Assembly: GCF_004337985.1 (NCBI RefSeq)
Contig: NC_043740.1
Location: 744,001-808,000, forward strand
Source: Pyricularia pennisetigena
Taxonomy: Eukaryota; Ascomycota; Sordariomycetes; Magnaporthales; Pyriculariaceae
Length of the DNA stretch: 64,000 nucleotides
Direction: 5' to 3'
Shown piece after piece: positions 23,676 through 35,274 of the stretch; the stretch's first letter is position 1; every line of letters begins with the position of its first letter. A model generated the notes under the pieces. It did no database searches. It was not told the origin of the DNA and worked only from the letters and a program-made list of their open reading frames with translations. A program made the translations under genes and the position numbers.

Positions 23676-25525
23676 CGATGCAGCCTAATACAGAAGGGAC
23701 TATTTCCGAAAGAAAGGGGGTTTCCCACACCAGAAATCCGTTATTAAAACCTCCTTTATTATCAGATTTAAAGCAGGCCCCTGTGAATTACTACCCTTTA
23801 GGCCTAAAACGAGCTACCGACGGTTGGTTAACCGCTAAAGGAAACGGAATTCCAGGCGATTATAACTAAATCCAGGCCCAAAAAGCCCTGTTATGGTACA
23901 GGCGTTTAGGGCATCTAGGGTTATTATTGCTAAAAAAAACCGTTAAAATTGCGAAAAAGTTTACCTAATTTCGATAAAATTAGGGTAATTATCTATATTA
24001 TTTGCGTTAAAACCATTTCTGTTAGGCGTACAAATGAAGTTACACTCCCTATAACCCCTAATATTTTCGATTTCATTAAAGGTAACATAGTAACTTTTAA
24101 GTCTAACTTTTACAATAAAAAGGTCGTATTTTTGTTATTAGTGGACCGAAAATTACGTTTTCCGCGGTCTATTCTATTACGAAATAAAACCGGACCTACG
24201 GTTTTAATGGTTATTAAAAGCTTTTTTTATGGTTTTACAAGCTACGTCCGGACGTTACCCCCTAGACTTTTATTTCGACGGGGGATATAAGGTTAATATA
24301 AAACTTTAAAACTGGTTTACAACCAAAGGTGTTAATTTTAATATTTCGAATTTCTATAACCACGGCCAAAACTGATTAACGTAACGGTCCATTAAAGTTA
24401 TTTTTGATAGGTTTAAATCCACCATTATAACGGTAGGGTCATTTTTGTATTTATAGTGCTGTTTACTGCCTGCTATGGTTGATTTAGTCAACCGTATAGC
24501 GGTAATGAATAGGGATTTGATACCGTATAAAGAATTTTATTCCGAATTACATCCTGGATTACCATATAAAACCAATTTAGGGCATTTTCGGGTTATTGGT
24601 ACTGTATACCAGGTTATTATACCGCTGGAAAAAACGCCAAAAATCTGATAAATTGGTTCCCCGCACCGAAACGGTGAAGCTTGTAGCCCATTTATCAGAC
24701 TTTACAGCGTTGGTGTATACACCCGCTAAAGCCGTATATAAAACCTTTACCGTAGAAGTTTGAGAGGGTATAACCATTGAAAATTTGGCTATTCCAGGGG
24801 AAACGTTACAGACTTTAACGGGGGAAAATACAGATTTAAAGGGGGATTTTAATTTTGAACCTGAAAACGAAATCAACAGCATTCCAGCGGATAATTATCC
24901 CCTAAAAAGCCCTGAAAAAATAGGGCATTTACTATCCGTTGCAGGGCAGTTACCACCCGTTATAGGGCCTTTAAACCCTGATACAGTGCCTACCAGGCCT
25001 GTATAGCCTACCGTTCGCCCCCCAGAATTTACAACGGTAGCGTTACCTTGTCCAGTACTTATAATAACGTAAGGTCCGGTGTTTTCGGCAGCTAAAATAC
25101 AAAATATGGAGTTAAATTCGCAGTTCGAAAACCCAGATTTAATGGATATAAACTACGTGCATTATCTTTGTTTTTGAGCCAAAAAGAGAATAAAGTAAAA
25201 GCCTATTAAAGACGGTGAACCAAATAGCCACCCAGAGGCCCTAAATAGCCCTGACAATGCTAAATGGTTAGCTGTTTGAACGTTTGAATTCGACCAAATC
25301 GTTACTGCAAAAACGTTCCGTTTTATCACTAAAATTGAAATGCCTCCAGGCCGTAGACTTGTCTCTACCCGGCCGGTATTTAAATTAAAAAAGGATAAAA
25401 ATAATAAACCTAGAAAATATAAAGCTAGGTTTATTGTTAGGGGTTTTTCACAAGGTCGAAGGCCAAGATTATACTGAGACTTTTGCTAGCACTAGCATAC
25501 CACCTACCTGGCGTATACTTTTAGC
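23676..25525 (+). pseudogene. Second Copia relic, integrase to start of RT
   Basis: A plus-strand Copia polyprotein relic follows LTR S1. A GAG-pre-integrase block reads LLWYRRLGHLGL near 23,890. A decayed integrase region follows. At about 25,400-25,520 the frame gives RKYKARFIVRGFSQGR and then PPTWRILLA, the conserved start of Copia RT. This last piece is closely related to the minus-strand Copia relic (9,180-9,100), so both probably belong to one family. The RT body is missing: the Fot1-like element begins at about 25,526. Gag is missing on the 5' side, and only about 215 bp separate the LTR from the pre-integrase block. Confidence 0.7.
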
Positions 25526-28103
25526 TAACGTGGGGTACCCTAGTCTCAGGGCTCATCCCTGAAGCCCAGAGCTCCACAATTGAGCGTGGCTCAATTGCGG
25601 TTTTGCAATGTACCTGTGGGTCCATCCAAAGAACGCTCTGGTTCAGGTCTGAGGACAATTTGTCGATTTTCGCCGTTTATGGCGGTATTTTTGGCCTTTT
25701 TGCGACCGACACTCCCTTATTATTCCACAACTACGCAAAATATCGAAAAAAGAAAATATCGTTGAAAATAGGAATTGTTAGGCCTTTTTTATAAATCCAA
25801 AATTTTTTGCACCCGGTACGCCAATTAAAAGTTGGATATAACCCGCCCTTAATCCGTTTATGGCGGTACTGTTTTTTCGATTTTTTTTCGATTTTCGATT
25901 TCTTTTAATATTATTTTTAATTTTTGACCAAATTTTATACTTTTTGCACGTGGAGGGTCGTATATATGTATATATCGCTATACTAAATTTTGGTGCATAT
26001 ATTCGATTATATAAGCAGTTAAATAGGCGGATAGGCAAAGTATATATTTTTTTGTATATAATTTACAATCGAAACTCGTTTATATTTTTACCAATTTTAA
26101 CGATAATGAAACCAAAACTTCAGAGATTCGATTACGTATATAAACAAGCGTCCAAATCCAATCGTACTTACAATATCGGCTTTAAAAACTGTTTAATAAA
26201 AACAAATGGTAAATATGTATTTTATAAATCTTTTTGCTTTATTTAATTAATTTTATATTATTGTTGTTTTGCAGCAGAATTTTGTGGTTTTTGCACGTGG
26301 GGGGTGGCATATATATACTCAATGTAATATCACATTTTCGTACGTATACCTAATTATATAAGCCCTTAAATATGCGGATAGGTAAAGTATATCCAATTTT
26401 ATATATATTTTACCATCGAAATGCTTTTACATTTTTACCAATTCTAACATTAATAAAACCAAAATTTGAGAAAGTGGACTATATATATAAATAAACGTTA
26501 ACGTAAAACCCGATTTGTAATACCGGCCTTTTTTATATTTTTATATAAAAAAATGCTAAATCTGTGTTTTTTTTGTATTTTTTGCTTTATTTAATTGAAT
26601 AAAATTTATTAAAAAAAAACTTGTATAAAATCTATTAGCAAGCTGATTAAAGAATATATAAAGTGAAAATATTTTCATTTTACCAATATTTGCGTAAATT
26701 ATTTAATTTCTTAACAAATTGTTAATTTATATAAGAATATTAATAAAACTTTTGTTTCAATCGATAATTCCATGCACTTTGCAATATTAGGTTTACTAAG
26801 GTATAAAAGCTGTAAACTAAATTAAAATAATTATTGCATACCATTATTCAAAACAAGAATTAAATATAATAAAAAATTATAGATTTTATTTAATATTTTA
26901 ATATCTTTCCAAATACAGTAGCTATAAAAACGCGGCCGGCATGCAAATACTCAGCAAACTCCAATAAACTTAACGCAAATTACTATATATTTTTATAATT
27001 TTTATTTATTTTTTTATACGAATATTTAATTGTATACTATGGGTACACTATTTTCTTTTACCATTGTAATGCGAATATATTGCATTTACCCGCTACAAAC
27101 GGCAAAATACCACAAATTATCCTTATATTAATAAAATAATCATAAGCGATATCGTAATATTAAATATATTATTAAAAATACCGTTATAAACGGCGAAATA
27201 CGACAAATTATCGTTGGTGGTACCGCCATGAACGGCGAAATGCGACAAAATGTCCTCAGACTAGAACGAGCGCGATCTTTTCGGCCAATGTAATTGGTCG
27301 AAAAGCCATGTGGCTGAAAGGTACATGGAGCGATCGGTCCCCACTGCGAAGCAGGGGGGTCTAGTCTGAGCATTGAGACTAGGGGTACCCCCTAACAGCA
27401 CCCCCCTAATAACCGCACCCCAAAAATAACAACACTTTTATTTTCACTTTCGAACTTCTATTATAAATATCTCCATAAAGTTTCTATTTTTTGCATTATT
27501 TGTTTCCAATTTCTTTTGTTCATTTTCAAAATCAAAAATTATACCGAAGACTACTTTATTTCCGCTATTAACGACTTTAATAATGGCGAATCAATTACAT
27601 AATCATTCCGAACATGGGGTATACTTATAAACACCCTTCGAGGTCGTTTAAACGGCGCCCGATCTAAAAAACAAAGGAAATAACTATTCCAAAAGCTTTT
27701 ACCGGAATAGGAAAAGCATTTAACTAATTGGGTGCTTGCCCAAACGGTTTTAGGCCTTCCACCAACGCATTCAAAACTTCGCTTTTTTGCGGAACGAATT
27801 TTTCAGTCCGCCGGAAAAACATAAAGCTTTGGAAAACGTTGGATAACCCGGTTTTTGGCTCGTTATCCAATCCTGACAAACCAAAGGCCCCGTCGAATAG
27901 AAAATGCCCGGGTTAATGGGGTTATTACAAAGGGAATTAAATTTTGGTGGTTTTATATTATTAACCCCGTTATTAACGATATAAAACCGGAAAATCGGTG
28001 GAATATAGACGAAACCGGTATAATGGAAGGTAAAGGAGTTAATGGTTTGGTATTAGGTTTTAGCGGGAACCGGCCTTTATAGCGAAAAAACCCAGAACAC
28101 GGG
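25526..28103 (+). pseudogene. Fot1/pogo-type transposase relic, terminal repeat split by T2
   Basis: The right part (27,591-28,103) encodes a broken pogo/Fot1-type transposase. The N-terminal part is decayed (pieces at 27,591 and 27,728), and RWNIDETGIMEGKGVNGLV at about 27,995-28,055 carries the first catalytic Asp in the family's N-x-DETG context. The left terminus is inferred from a CCCCCCTAA/CCGCACCCC-rich segment (27,382-27,420) typical of Fot1-like inverted repeats and a TA at 25,526. T2 sits within this terminus. The 3' half is absent because LTR A begins at 28,104; I found no second inverted repeat in the window. Confidence 0.55.
25541..27381 (-). mobile_element. T2: 1.84-kb non-autonomous relative of T
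   Basis: T2 starts TAGTCTCAGGG and ends ATTGAGACTA. It is flanked on both sides by GGGGTACCC (25,532-25,540 and 27,382-27,390), a 9-bp direct duplication. Its left end matches the R-end of T and its right end the L-end of T, so T2 is inverted relative to T. The interior carries no recognisable gene but contains a roughly 345-bp-spaced duplication (about 25,940-26,200 and 26,290-26,520) that also appears in T3. It is best explained as a non-autonomous family member, with the caveat that GGGGTACCC is part of a palindrome. Confidence 0.75.
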
Positions 28104-28560
28104 TGTTACGATTAAGGTATCGGGTAACCTTTTCTTAGGGTAAAGTACAGTGGGTTAAAGCAACTGAATATCTTAACTGGGTACCTAGGGTTTTTAATAA
28201 CTGGGGTGAAATGATAATCGTTTTCAAAAGAATATTGAGGTTAACTCAAGTTTAATTGCTGCCAAATAACCCTAAAATCAAGTCTATCTATATGATAATA
28301 AACGTCTTTTATATAAATTATATTCCCAATATAATCTCTCTTAATATCTGGCAAATCGCAGAAATTATTTCCCCTAATCTGGTACAATCTTTAAAGGATT
28401 ACTAAAATCACTTTCCTTGGCAATTACGTAATATTACGTAATTGGGTTCTTAGGTAATCCTGTTTCCTATCGGTCGGTGTTTTCTTTGATCGAATATCGT
28501 TAGGAGGGGTGTAACCCCGCCTGGCCTCACTAATACCAACCCGATTATTCTGGTCGTAAT
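28104..28560 (-). repeat. LTR A (chromovirus family E/X), interrupted at its last base pairs
   Basis: LTR A starts TGTTACGATTAAGG at 28,104. Its last bases (GTCGTAATA) are found again at 40,972-40,980 because a hAT MITE with everything nested in it inserted there. Removing the insert gives 458 bp, the same length as LTR B (44,303-44,760). LTR A is followed at 40,981 by the same sequence that precedes LTR C in inverted form, so in transcription sense it is the 3' LTR of the minus-strand element 40,981-44,302. Confidence 0.75.
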
Positions 28561-28742
28561 TAAGGCATTCCAAAACCCGAAAACAGGTTTAGCCCAGCCC
28601 GGCCCACCAGCCCATGGGCTCTTGGCGGGGGCCCGTAATAACCCACGGGTTTTCTTGGCGGGCTAATGGGGGCCCGCGGGCTGGCGGGCTCAGCCCGAAT
28701 TGGGTAACCCGCGGGTTCTATTCTATAATAAATATTTAAAAG

Positions 28743-28930
28743 TGTTATAGGGTAAGCCAACGGCCTTGAGACCGTTAAGTATCCTTATTGGTATTATTAC
28801 TAACGCTGGGGGAAAAGGGAGGAAAAAATGCATATCCGGGTCGTGGTAATATCCTTCCCCTTATATATTATCCCTAACCCGCTTTTGTATCTTATTACGT
28901 AATACGTGCTTTAAATACGAATCCATAATA
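28743..28930 (-). repeat. 3' LTR of G2
   Basis: This 188-bp LTR starts TGTTATAGGG and ends ATCCATAATA. The partner at 40,468-40,655 ends ATCCATAACA, so the last CA has become TA by a RIP-type transition. Confidence 0.85.
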
Positions 28931-29039
28931 TAGCCCGTATTCGCCCGTCCTTTATCGGGTATGGTCCCCATTTGGAGGTATAAAGGCAATCCAGCGGGCG
29001 CGTATCCTAATATAATTTACCCGTCCATTATTCCGGGCG

Positions 29040-29770
29040 GTATAGGCCCGTAATCGGGTTTTACCCTCCTATTTTCGGCCGCGGTTATATCGCGGGTTTT
29101 TTATCCCCGGTTCCGTTTGCGGGCGGTTAATGTAATTCGCTTTTTCCTAATTTTAATTAATATAAATCCGTGGTCGAATTTTTATCCTCCCGTTTTTAGC
29201 TGCGGTTATATTGTGGCGTTTTTATCGTATTTACCGTTTGCGGGTGGTTATCGCGGTTTATTTTCCTTTTATTTTGGGCGGTATAAGGTCGTGGTCGGGT
29301 TTTACTTTCCTACCTTTAATTACGGAAATGTCGCGGTTTTTTTATTGTACCCGCCGTTTGCGGGTATTTATCGCGGTTTACTTTTTTTTTATTTTGGGCG
29401 GTATAAGGCCGTGGTCGGGTTTTACCCTCCTATTTTTGGTTGCGGTAATATCGCGGTTTTTTTATCGTATTTACCGTTTGCGGGTATTTGTCGCGGTTTA
29501 CCTTTTTTTCATTTTGGGCGGTGTAGGACCGTAATTGGGTTTTACCCTCCTGTTTTTGGTTGCGGTAATATCGCGGTTTTTTTATCGTATTTGCCGTTTA
29601 CGGGTATTTGTCGCGGTTTATTTTCCTTTTATTTTGGGCGGTGTAAAACCGTAATTGGGTTTTACCCTCCTGTTTTTAATTGCGGTAATATTGCGGTTTT
29701 TTTGTCGTATTTACCGTTTGCGGGTGTTTATCGCGGTTTACCTTCCTTTTACTTTAGGCGGTGTAAATTC
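29040..29770. repeat. 120-bp tandem repeats in the 3' region of G2
   Basis: About six copies of a 120-bp unit lie head to tail; the five from about 29,170 on are well aligned. They keep one plus-strand frame open (29,117-29,788, 223 codons) encoding a 40-residue repeat of the type GFYPPVFGCGNIAVFLSYLP, although the rest of G2 is full of stops. In the minus (pol) sense the frame is not open. The array lies just inside the 3' LTR and is cut by G1. Confidence 0.8.
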
Positions 29771-29801
29771 GTTTATCTATTGGTATAATTCCTTTCCCGT
29801 A

Positions 29802-29806
29802 ATGGT
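29802..29806. repeat. 5-bp target duplication of G1 (left)
   Basis: ATGGT at 29,802-29,806 matches ATGGT at 33,806-33,810, directly outside the two LTRs of G1. Confidence 0.9.
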
Positions 29807-30014
29807 TGTCACGGCCAGGCATACATTGGAGAACCTCAGTGTATTAGGCGCTATCGACGAAAATTCTAAACTGAAGAGAAGAGAGAAATTACAATCGACG
29901 ACGCGCTCAAGAGACGCGCTTAAATCCGGAGGTAGTGGATCCTTGTCCGATCCCTGGCTCGGTGTGGAGCCGAGTCGTGATTCTGAGGGTAGGTCTAGGG
30001 GCCTGATCCTCACA
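29807..30014 (-). repeat. 3' LTR of G1
   Basis: This 208-bp LTR appears identical to the right LTR at 33,598-33,805. Identity implies a recent insertion. Confidence 0.92.
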
Positions 30015-30065
30015 TTACCCCCCTCTAAGGCCTGATCGACGTAGGCGGTCAGAGTCTTGAGTTTG

Positions 30066-33000
30066 TCACGTGTGTCTCCTCGGGGCCTTCCTCCGCTCTC
30101 GTGTCTTTTTCGCATCGTGCTCGGCAACATTGTCCTCGGGTCCGTCCTCCGCAAAAACATCCTCTGCTGCGCTCCTGATCCACTGTTGCAAATTTACCGG
30201 AGGTCCTGCTGCGTCGGGGTACTCCCTGTGAAAGGTATCCAGCAGTACTGGTGAGTTTTTCAAGTCGCGGGCCTCATACCATGTCTCATCAGGGTCGAGT
30301 CCGACCCACGATACCTGATATTGCAACGTCTTCTTTCGTCCGAATAGACGTGAGGCCAACACTTGCTCCACCTCCCACTCCGGTTCTCCGTTAATTTCGA
30401 CCGGTGGTTCCGGCTTTTGATACTGCTGAGGTAATGGATCCGTTGCTGCCTTGCGCAGTCGGCTGGCGTGGAACAGCTTACTACCTTTATACCAGGCAGG
30501 GGTGTCGAGAATGAAGCTGTGGCCCTTTTCCTCGAGAATCGTCCATGGTCCTGCATTTTGCGAGTCCAACTTGGTCGTAGGAGCTTCGGTGGAAAGACCC
30601 TTTTTGCTAACGTAAACCGCATCTCCCACCGTAAAGTCGACCGGTCGCCGCTTCTTATTAGCCTGCCTCTGTTGCTCTATCTGCGCTCCGAGTCCATTGT
30701 TGCGGGCCAGTTCCTGGGCTTGCCGGGCTTGGCGGACCATTTCCAGCGCCTTATGTTGCTGACCGGTCTCCAGGTCTTCTTCGTGTAAAGGTAGAGAGAG
30801 CGGGTCTCGAGGGCGAGCTCCTGTTTCTGCTTCGATCGGTGCCATGCCGATAGAGGCGTGAACGGACGAGTTGTGGCCGAAGTCGAAAGCGGGAATATGC
30901 CGTCGCCAGTTCGTTTGGTACTTGTCTACATAAAAGCGCATTTTCTGATCCAATTCAGCGTTGGTAATTTCGACGCTGCCCTGACTTTGAGGGTGGCGGG
31001 CGCTTCCATGTTTATGCTTTGTTCCTGTCAACTCGTTTAAAGTGTTTAGGAACTCGGATATAAACGGTCCGGCGTTGTCGGAAAGCCATAAGTCGGGGAC
31101 GCCTTTCCAACGGTACACAGTCTGATAATACCGCATGGCCAAGGTTTCCGCGGTGTCTGTCTTCTTTCCCGGTAGGGTGGCCAAAAGTTTGGTCAGTCGG
31201 CAGATGAAGACCCAGACGTAATCGTAGCCTTCTTTATCCTTGGGCATAGTTTTGCCGTCCACCATCACGTGCTGCCAACACCGTCTAGGGATCTCCAGTG
31301 GGTGCAGCAGCCCAGGCGTCTTGTCATGTCGTACCTTGTTGCGCTGACATTCGCGACAGTTTTTGATGTAGCGTTTGACGTCTCGATTTCGGTCGGGCCA
31401 CCAGTAATCTCTTTTCAAGCGGCTGAGGGTTTTATTCTGGCCTCCATGGCCGAAGATCTTGGGCTCATGAGCTTCGCGGATGAGAGCCGTTCTTAAGAAG
31501 ATCTTGCCATCCTGGGTAGTCTCGGGTACCGTTAACAAATTGTCGTGGTGACCTAGGTTCTGTTTCAGGTTTTCTTCCAGGATAAGGGCCACCAGGTCAG
31601 CTCCTTGCGGTGCGGAGGGTTCCAAGCTGCTAATGGTTGGAAGAGGTTCGCCGGGTCGGGAGTCGATCTTTTCTGGAGGGATTAGTGCAATGGTGCGGTC
31701 TAACACAGCTCGGGCCTTGACCGTAGGGTTGTCGATGGTTTTGCGCGAAAGGGCATCGGCTGCCACATTATCCTTGCCGGGACGGTATTTAAAGGTGAGG
31801 TCGAAGTTGGCCAGGTAGTCAGCCCATCGTATCTGGCGAGCGGACAAAAGTTTCTTGGTCGACCAATAAATCAGGGCCTGGTGATCGGTGAAAACACAGA
31901 ACTTGGTACCCAACAGGGCTGGTTCGAAGTCCTTTAGCGTATTAATCACAGCTAATAGCTCCTGGTCCTGAATCGGATAGTTTTGTTCAGCAGGGGACAT
32001 GGTTTTGGACGAATAGCCGATTGGCTTCCAGCTGCCATCGTCCTGTTGCTGCCACACGACACCGGCGGTGGCCCTGCCACTGGCGTCGGTGTCCATCCTG
32101 ACAGGCATACCGGGTTTGAAGAAACTCATCACGGGGGCGGTGACCACCAGTTGTTTCAGCGCTTCAAAGGCAGCTTTCTGCTCGGGGCCTCTTTCGAATG
32201 GGACTCCCCTTTTCAATAATCGGGTCAGAGGTTCTGCCTGTTCGCTGGCGTGATGGCAGAACGTCCGAACGAAATTGCATAAGCCTAGGAAGGATCGTAC
32301 TGCCGAAACGGAGGTGACGTCGTCCCATCGCCAGCTGGTGATGGCTTCGACCTTTTTGGGGTCGATGCGGATACCTTTACCGATCTCTAGAAGTAAACCC
32401 AGGTACTCGATTTCGAAGACGCCGAAACTTGACTTTTTAATATCGCCTTGGAGTCCGGCTTTGTGCAGCCTGTAAATAACCTCCTCGGTTTGCTTAAAGT
32501 GGACTTGCTCCGATTTATCCTCGGTATAAATCAACACGTCGTCTGCGTAGGCGCTCGCGAAAGCGTCCAGCAGTTCATTAAGCTGAGCGTTGATAAAAGC
32601 TTGGAACCAGGCCGGTCCGACCTTCAGTCCAAAGGGTAGGACCTTCCACTGAAATGTGCCTTGTCGCGTTTTAAACGCCGTTAAATACCGTGACTTCGGA
32701 TCCATTAGCAATCTGTTAAAAGCTCGAATAATGTCGATCTTGGTCATCCTCCGGGCTTTTCCACACTTGCTCAACGTCCCGGCCACGTCGGGGGCAAGTA
32801 CTTGTCGTCCTTTGATGAATTTGTTTACCCATCGGTAATCCACACAAAAACGCTGCTCCTTCGATTGCGGTTTAGGAACGAACAGAGTCGAAGCTGCGGT
32901 CTCCTCCATTGTCCGTTCAATGAAATCGATCCTCAGAAGTTCGTCGATGGTTTCCTTTTCCAACTCCATCATCGCGAAAGGGGTCGAATAGCGGGCTGGC

Positions 33001-33465
33001 CTCCCCTCCAAAGGTTTCTCGAGTTCCAAAACCACGTCGAAGCCGGGTCGGCTAGGCGGGAGAATCGTCGACGCCTTTTTGGAAAAGAAACCNTTTCGGA
33101 ATTTCGTTCCTGCCGTCTGACGTCTTGGCAGAAGGTTGGTGGGGAGGGCTTCGCGCCTCTCCTGGGTGCTCAGAAACTGACTCGTACTCGTACGATCCGT
33201 CAACTTCGATGCTGTCGACTGGCTGATCTTGCTCTGTGTCGGATTGGGGCTCAACGGGCTCTTCAGGCTCTGTGTTGGCGCTGGTAGGAGCGGGCTCTAC
33301 TGGCTCTGGGCTCACTGGGGCAACTGTAATCTCTCCGTTTTGATCCGAACCTTCGGTGTTGGGAGTAGCAGTGCCTGAAGCCAAATTATCTGGCTTTGCT
33401 GAGTTTGCGTTTGTCACGCGTTGGGATTGGCGAATCGGTGGGCCGTAATTCTTACGCGGCGACAT
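30066..33465 (-). CDS. Chromovirus polyprotein (RT, RNase H, integrase, chromodomain)
   Basis: The frame starts at 33,465 (MSPRKNYGPP) with an acidic Pro/Glu-rich stretch of about 120 residues. It must change frame by one base at the ambiguous n (33,093) to join the long downstream frame, which is open to 30,066. RT: RFCVDYRWVN, LPFGL, active-site YADD. RNase H: DTDASGRATAG...DHQALIYW. Integrase: HHCC finger (H-x3-H...C-x2-C, ending NCRECQRNK) and D,D,E core (VMVDGK, SDNAGPF, GSVEITNAE). A C-terminal chromodomain (WEVEQVLASR...YQVSWVG...TWYEA) would guide integration to marked chromatin. Gag and protease domains are absent between the acidic N-terminus and RT. Either the element is an internally deleted, non-autonomous copy, or the n marks missing sequence. 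Functional RT and integrase look plausible. Confidence 0.85.
33093..33093. other. Ambiguous base at the G1 frame change
   Basis: An n sits exactly where the acidic N-terminal frame and the RT-bearing frame of G1 must join. It may be a miscalled indel or a collapsed gap. Confidence 0.9.
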
Positions 33466-33597
33466 TGATTTCGCGAATGGTGTCTTCTGTGGCCTAGTTT
33501 ACCGTCGTGCACAGCCGACGTGGTGAACGATTGAATGAAGGGATTGAACGATATATTTTAATTGCTTCACCAGCAAATCATAGTGAGTTTAGAATTA

Positions 33598-33805
33598 TGT
33601 CACGGCCAGGCATACATTGGAGAACCTCAGTGTATTAGGCGCTATCGACGAAAATTCTAAACTGAAGAGAAGAGAGAAATTACAATCGACGACGCGCTCA
33701 AGAGACGCGCTTAAATCCGGAGGTAGTGGATCCTTGTCCGATCCCTGGCTCGGTGTGGAGCCGAGTCGTGATTCTGAGGGTAGGTCTAGGGGCCTGATCC
33801 TCACA
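33598..33805 (-). repeat. 5' LTR of G1
   Basis: This 208-bp LTR is upstream of the polyprotein in transcription sense. The leader between it and the ATG is 132 bp. No obvious match to a standard tRNA primer-binding site follows the LTR. Confidence 0.9.
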
Positions 33806-34212
33806 ATGGTTACGGTTTTTATTTTTCGCATTTTTCCCCGCGTTATCGTTTTAATCCTTTTTATTTTCCAATTTTTCCTTTATTCGAATCTTTTTCGTCC
33901 TTATTCCCTCCTTTTTTTATTATTTTATCGATTTTTCCCGTTTTCCCCTCGTTTTGCTTTTTATTTATATTATTTTTATTTCGGCCGTCCTTATTTTTTA
34001 TTCGTTCCTATTTATTATTCGTATCGTTATTTATCGCTACCGCGTCGTTATTATATCCCGGGCTTTTATTTTTTTAATCGCGTCCCAAATAACGTTTGGA
34101 CAAATTAATACCGGTAGTGGAAATGGCCGGCCTCCCCACCGTGGTGGTTAATTACTTTCGTTACACAATAATAACGGCCGCCCATTTATAAATTGTATCG
34201 ATTAAATACCGA

Positions 34213-35274
34213 TTGGGTAATATCGTTAACTTATATTCGCAACGTTTTCGTTACGTTATCGGTACCGCGGAATTCCAGGGTAATTTAAATAACGACGAAT
34301 ATACCGCTCCGGAAAATGTATTTATTTTTTGCGTTTTGTGTGTAAAAACGTCCAAAACCAACGTGGTTTGGGAGTATGGCCCTGCCCCCGACGGCATTAG
34401 TTACCAGCGATACCGCGACACCAAAAAATTGCATTATTATTACAACGAAACCGCCTACGCCTTTAACCCTATTTTCCGCCGCCGTTTACGGGAATTAAAA
34501 ACCACGACCTATAATAATCGTTATATTATCCAACTTTTAGTTAAAAATACCGTCGTAAATAATAAAAAAATCCCTGGTAAAAATACCGTATTGTTTCGAA
34601 ATTTCCTTACCGCGTATACCAATTGGGTCCGCGCTTACCAGGACGTATAAGATAAAATAACGAATTCCGGGGCCATAACAACCTTTACCAAAACCATTAT
34701 TTTTACCGTTATATTTAATACCCCTTTTCGCAACGGCGGTAATCGTAACCGTTAATTGGTACAAATTTTCGTACGCGGTTTCATTTACCTGGAAATACGT
34801 TTAATTCCTTTAATATTTAATTGTTTCGATAACGTTATTAATTTTTAAAAAAATTTTTAGGAACGTAATACGTCGCGTTATAAAAAAAATTTGCAGGAGG
34901 CGCGCCGAAATAATAACGTTTTCGTTATTTTAATTACCGTCCTAACCCCTTCCCCCGCCGTTTTTGTGCGCCAATTTCGCCCCGCGCATTCCCCACGCCT
35001 TTTCGCCCTTATTATTACCACGCCCCGCCGACGTTTCGAAACTCCTTTTTCGCGTTACCCCGTCGCGCTTCGTTTTATTCGTGCCCCGACTCGGTATATA
35101 TTTGGTTTTTCGCGTCCCCGTGCCCTTATTTCGTCGCGCCTTCGTATTTTTAATCGTGGTATAGGCAAAAACCCGTTTTTTAAAAAATCCCGTCGTAAGT
35201 TTTTTTTAATCGAAAATATTACCCGACGTCGTACCGCCCTATTGCGGGAAGTTAACCAATTCGCCGAACAATAG
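34213..35274 (+). pseudogene. Plus-strand (antisense) ORF relic in G2
   Basis: Two long open pieces, 34,213-34,650 (145 codons, with WEYGPAPDGISYQRYRDTKK) and 34,891-35,274 (127 codons, Arg-rich and ending LLREVNQFAEQ), lie on the strand opposite to the pol gene, between the chromodomain and the 3' LTR. Together they could derive from one gene of about 350-430 residues. I do not recognise the family. Openness over 1 kb in a RIPed element suggests former coding sequence rather than chance, but it may still be accidental. Confidence 0.4.

Larger units (their letters stand above)
29807..33805 (-). mobile_element. G1: young, un-RIPed Ty3/Gypsy chromovirus lacking gag and protease
   Basis: Two 208-bp LTRs (29,807-30,014 and 33,598-33,805) start TGTCACGG and end CTCACA on the plus strand, appear identical, and are flanked by the 5-bp duplication ATGGT. 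The polypurine tract AGAGGGGGG lies next to the left LTR (30,016-30,025, minus strand), so transcription is leftward. Base composition is balanced and the pol frame is open, unlike everything around it, so it inserted after RIP of G2 or escaped RIP as a single copy. At 4.0 kb it is shorter than typical 5.5-7 kb chromoviruses: the gag core, zinc knuckle and protease are not present. Confidence 0.92.

Noticed and set aside
28561..28578. TA target duplication for the MITE (mariner type)
   Set aside because: An 8-bp GTCGTAAT duplication fits exactly with an 18-bp perfect TIR, which is hAT-type; the TA would only be part of the TIR.
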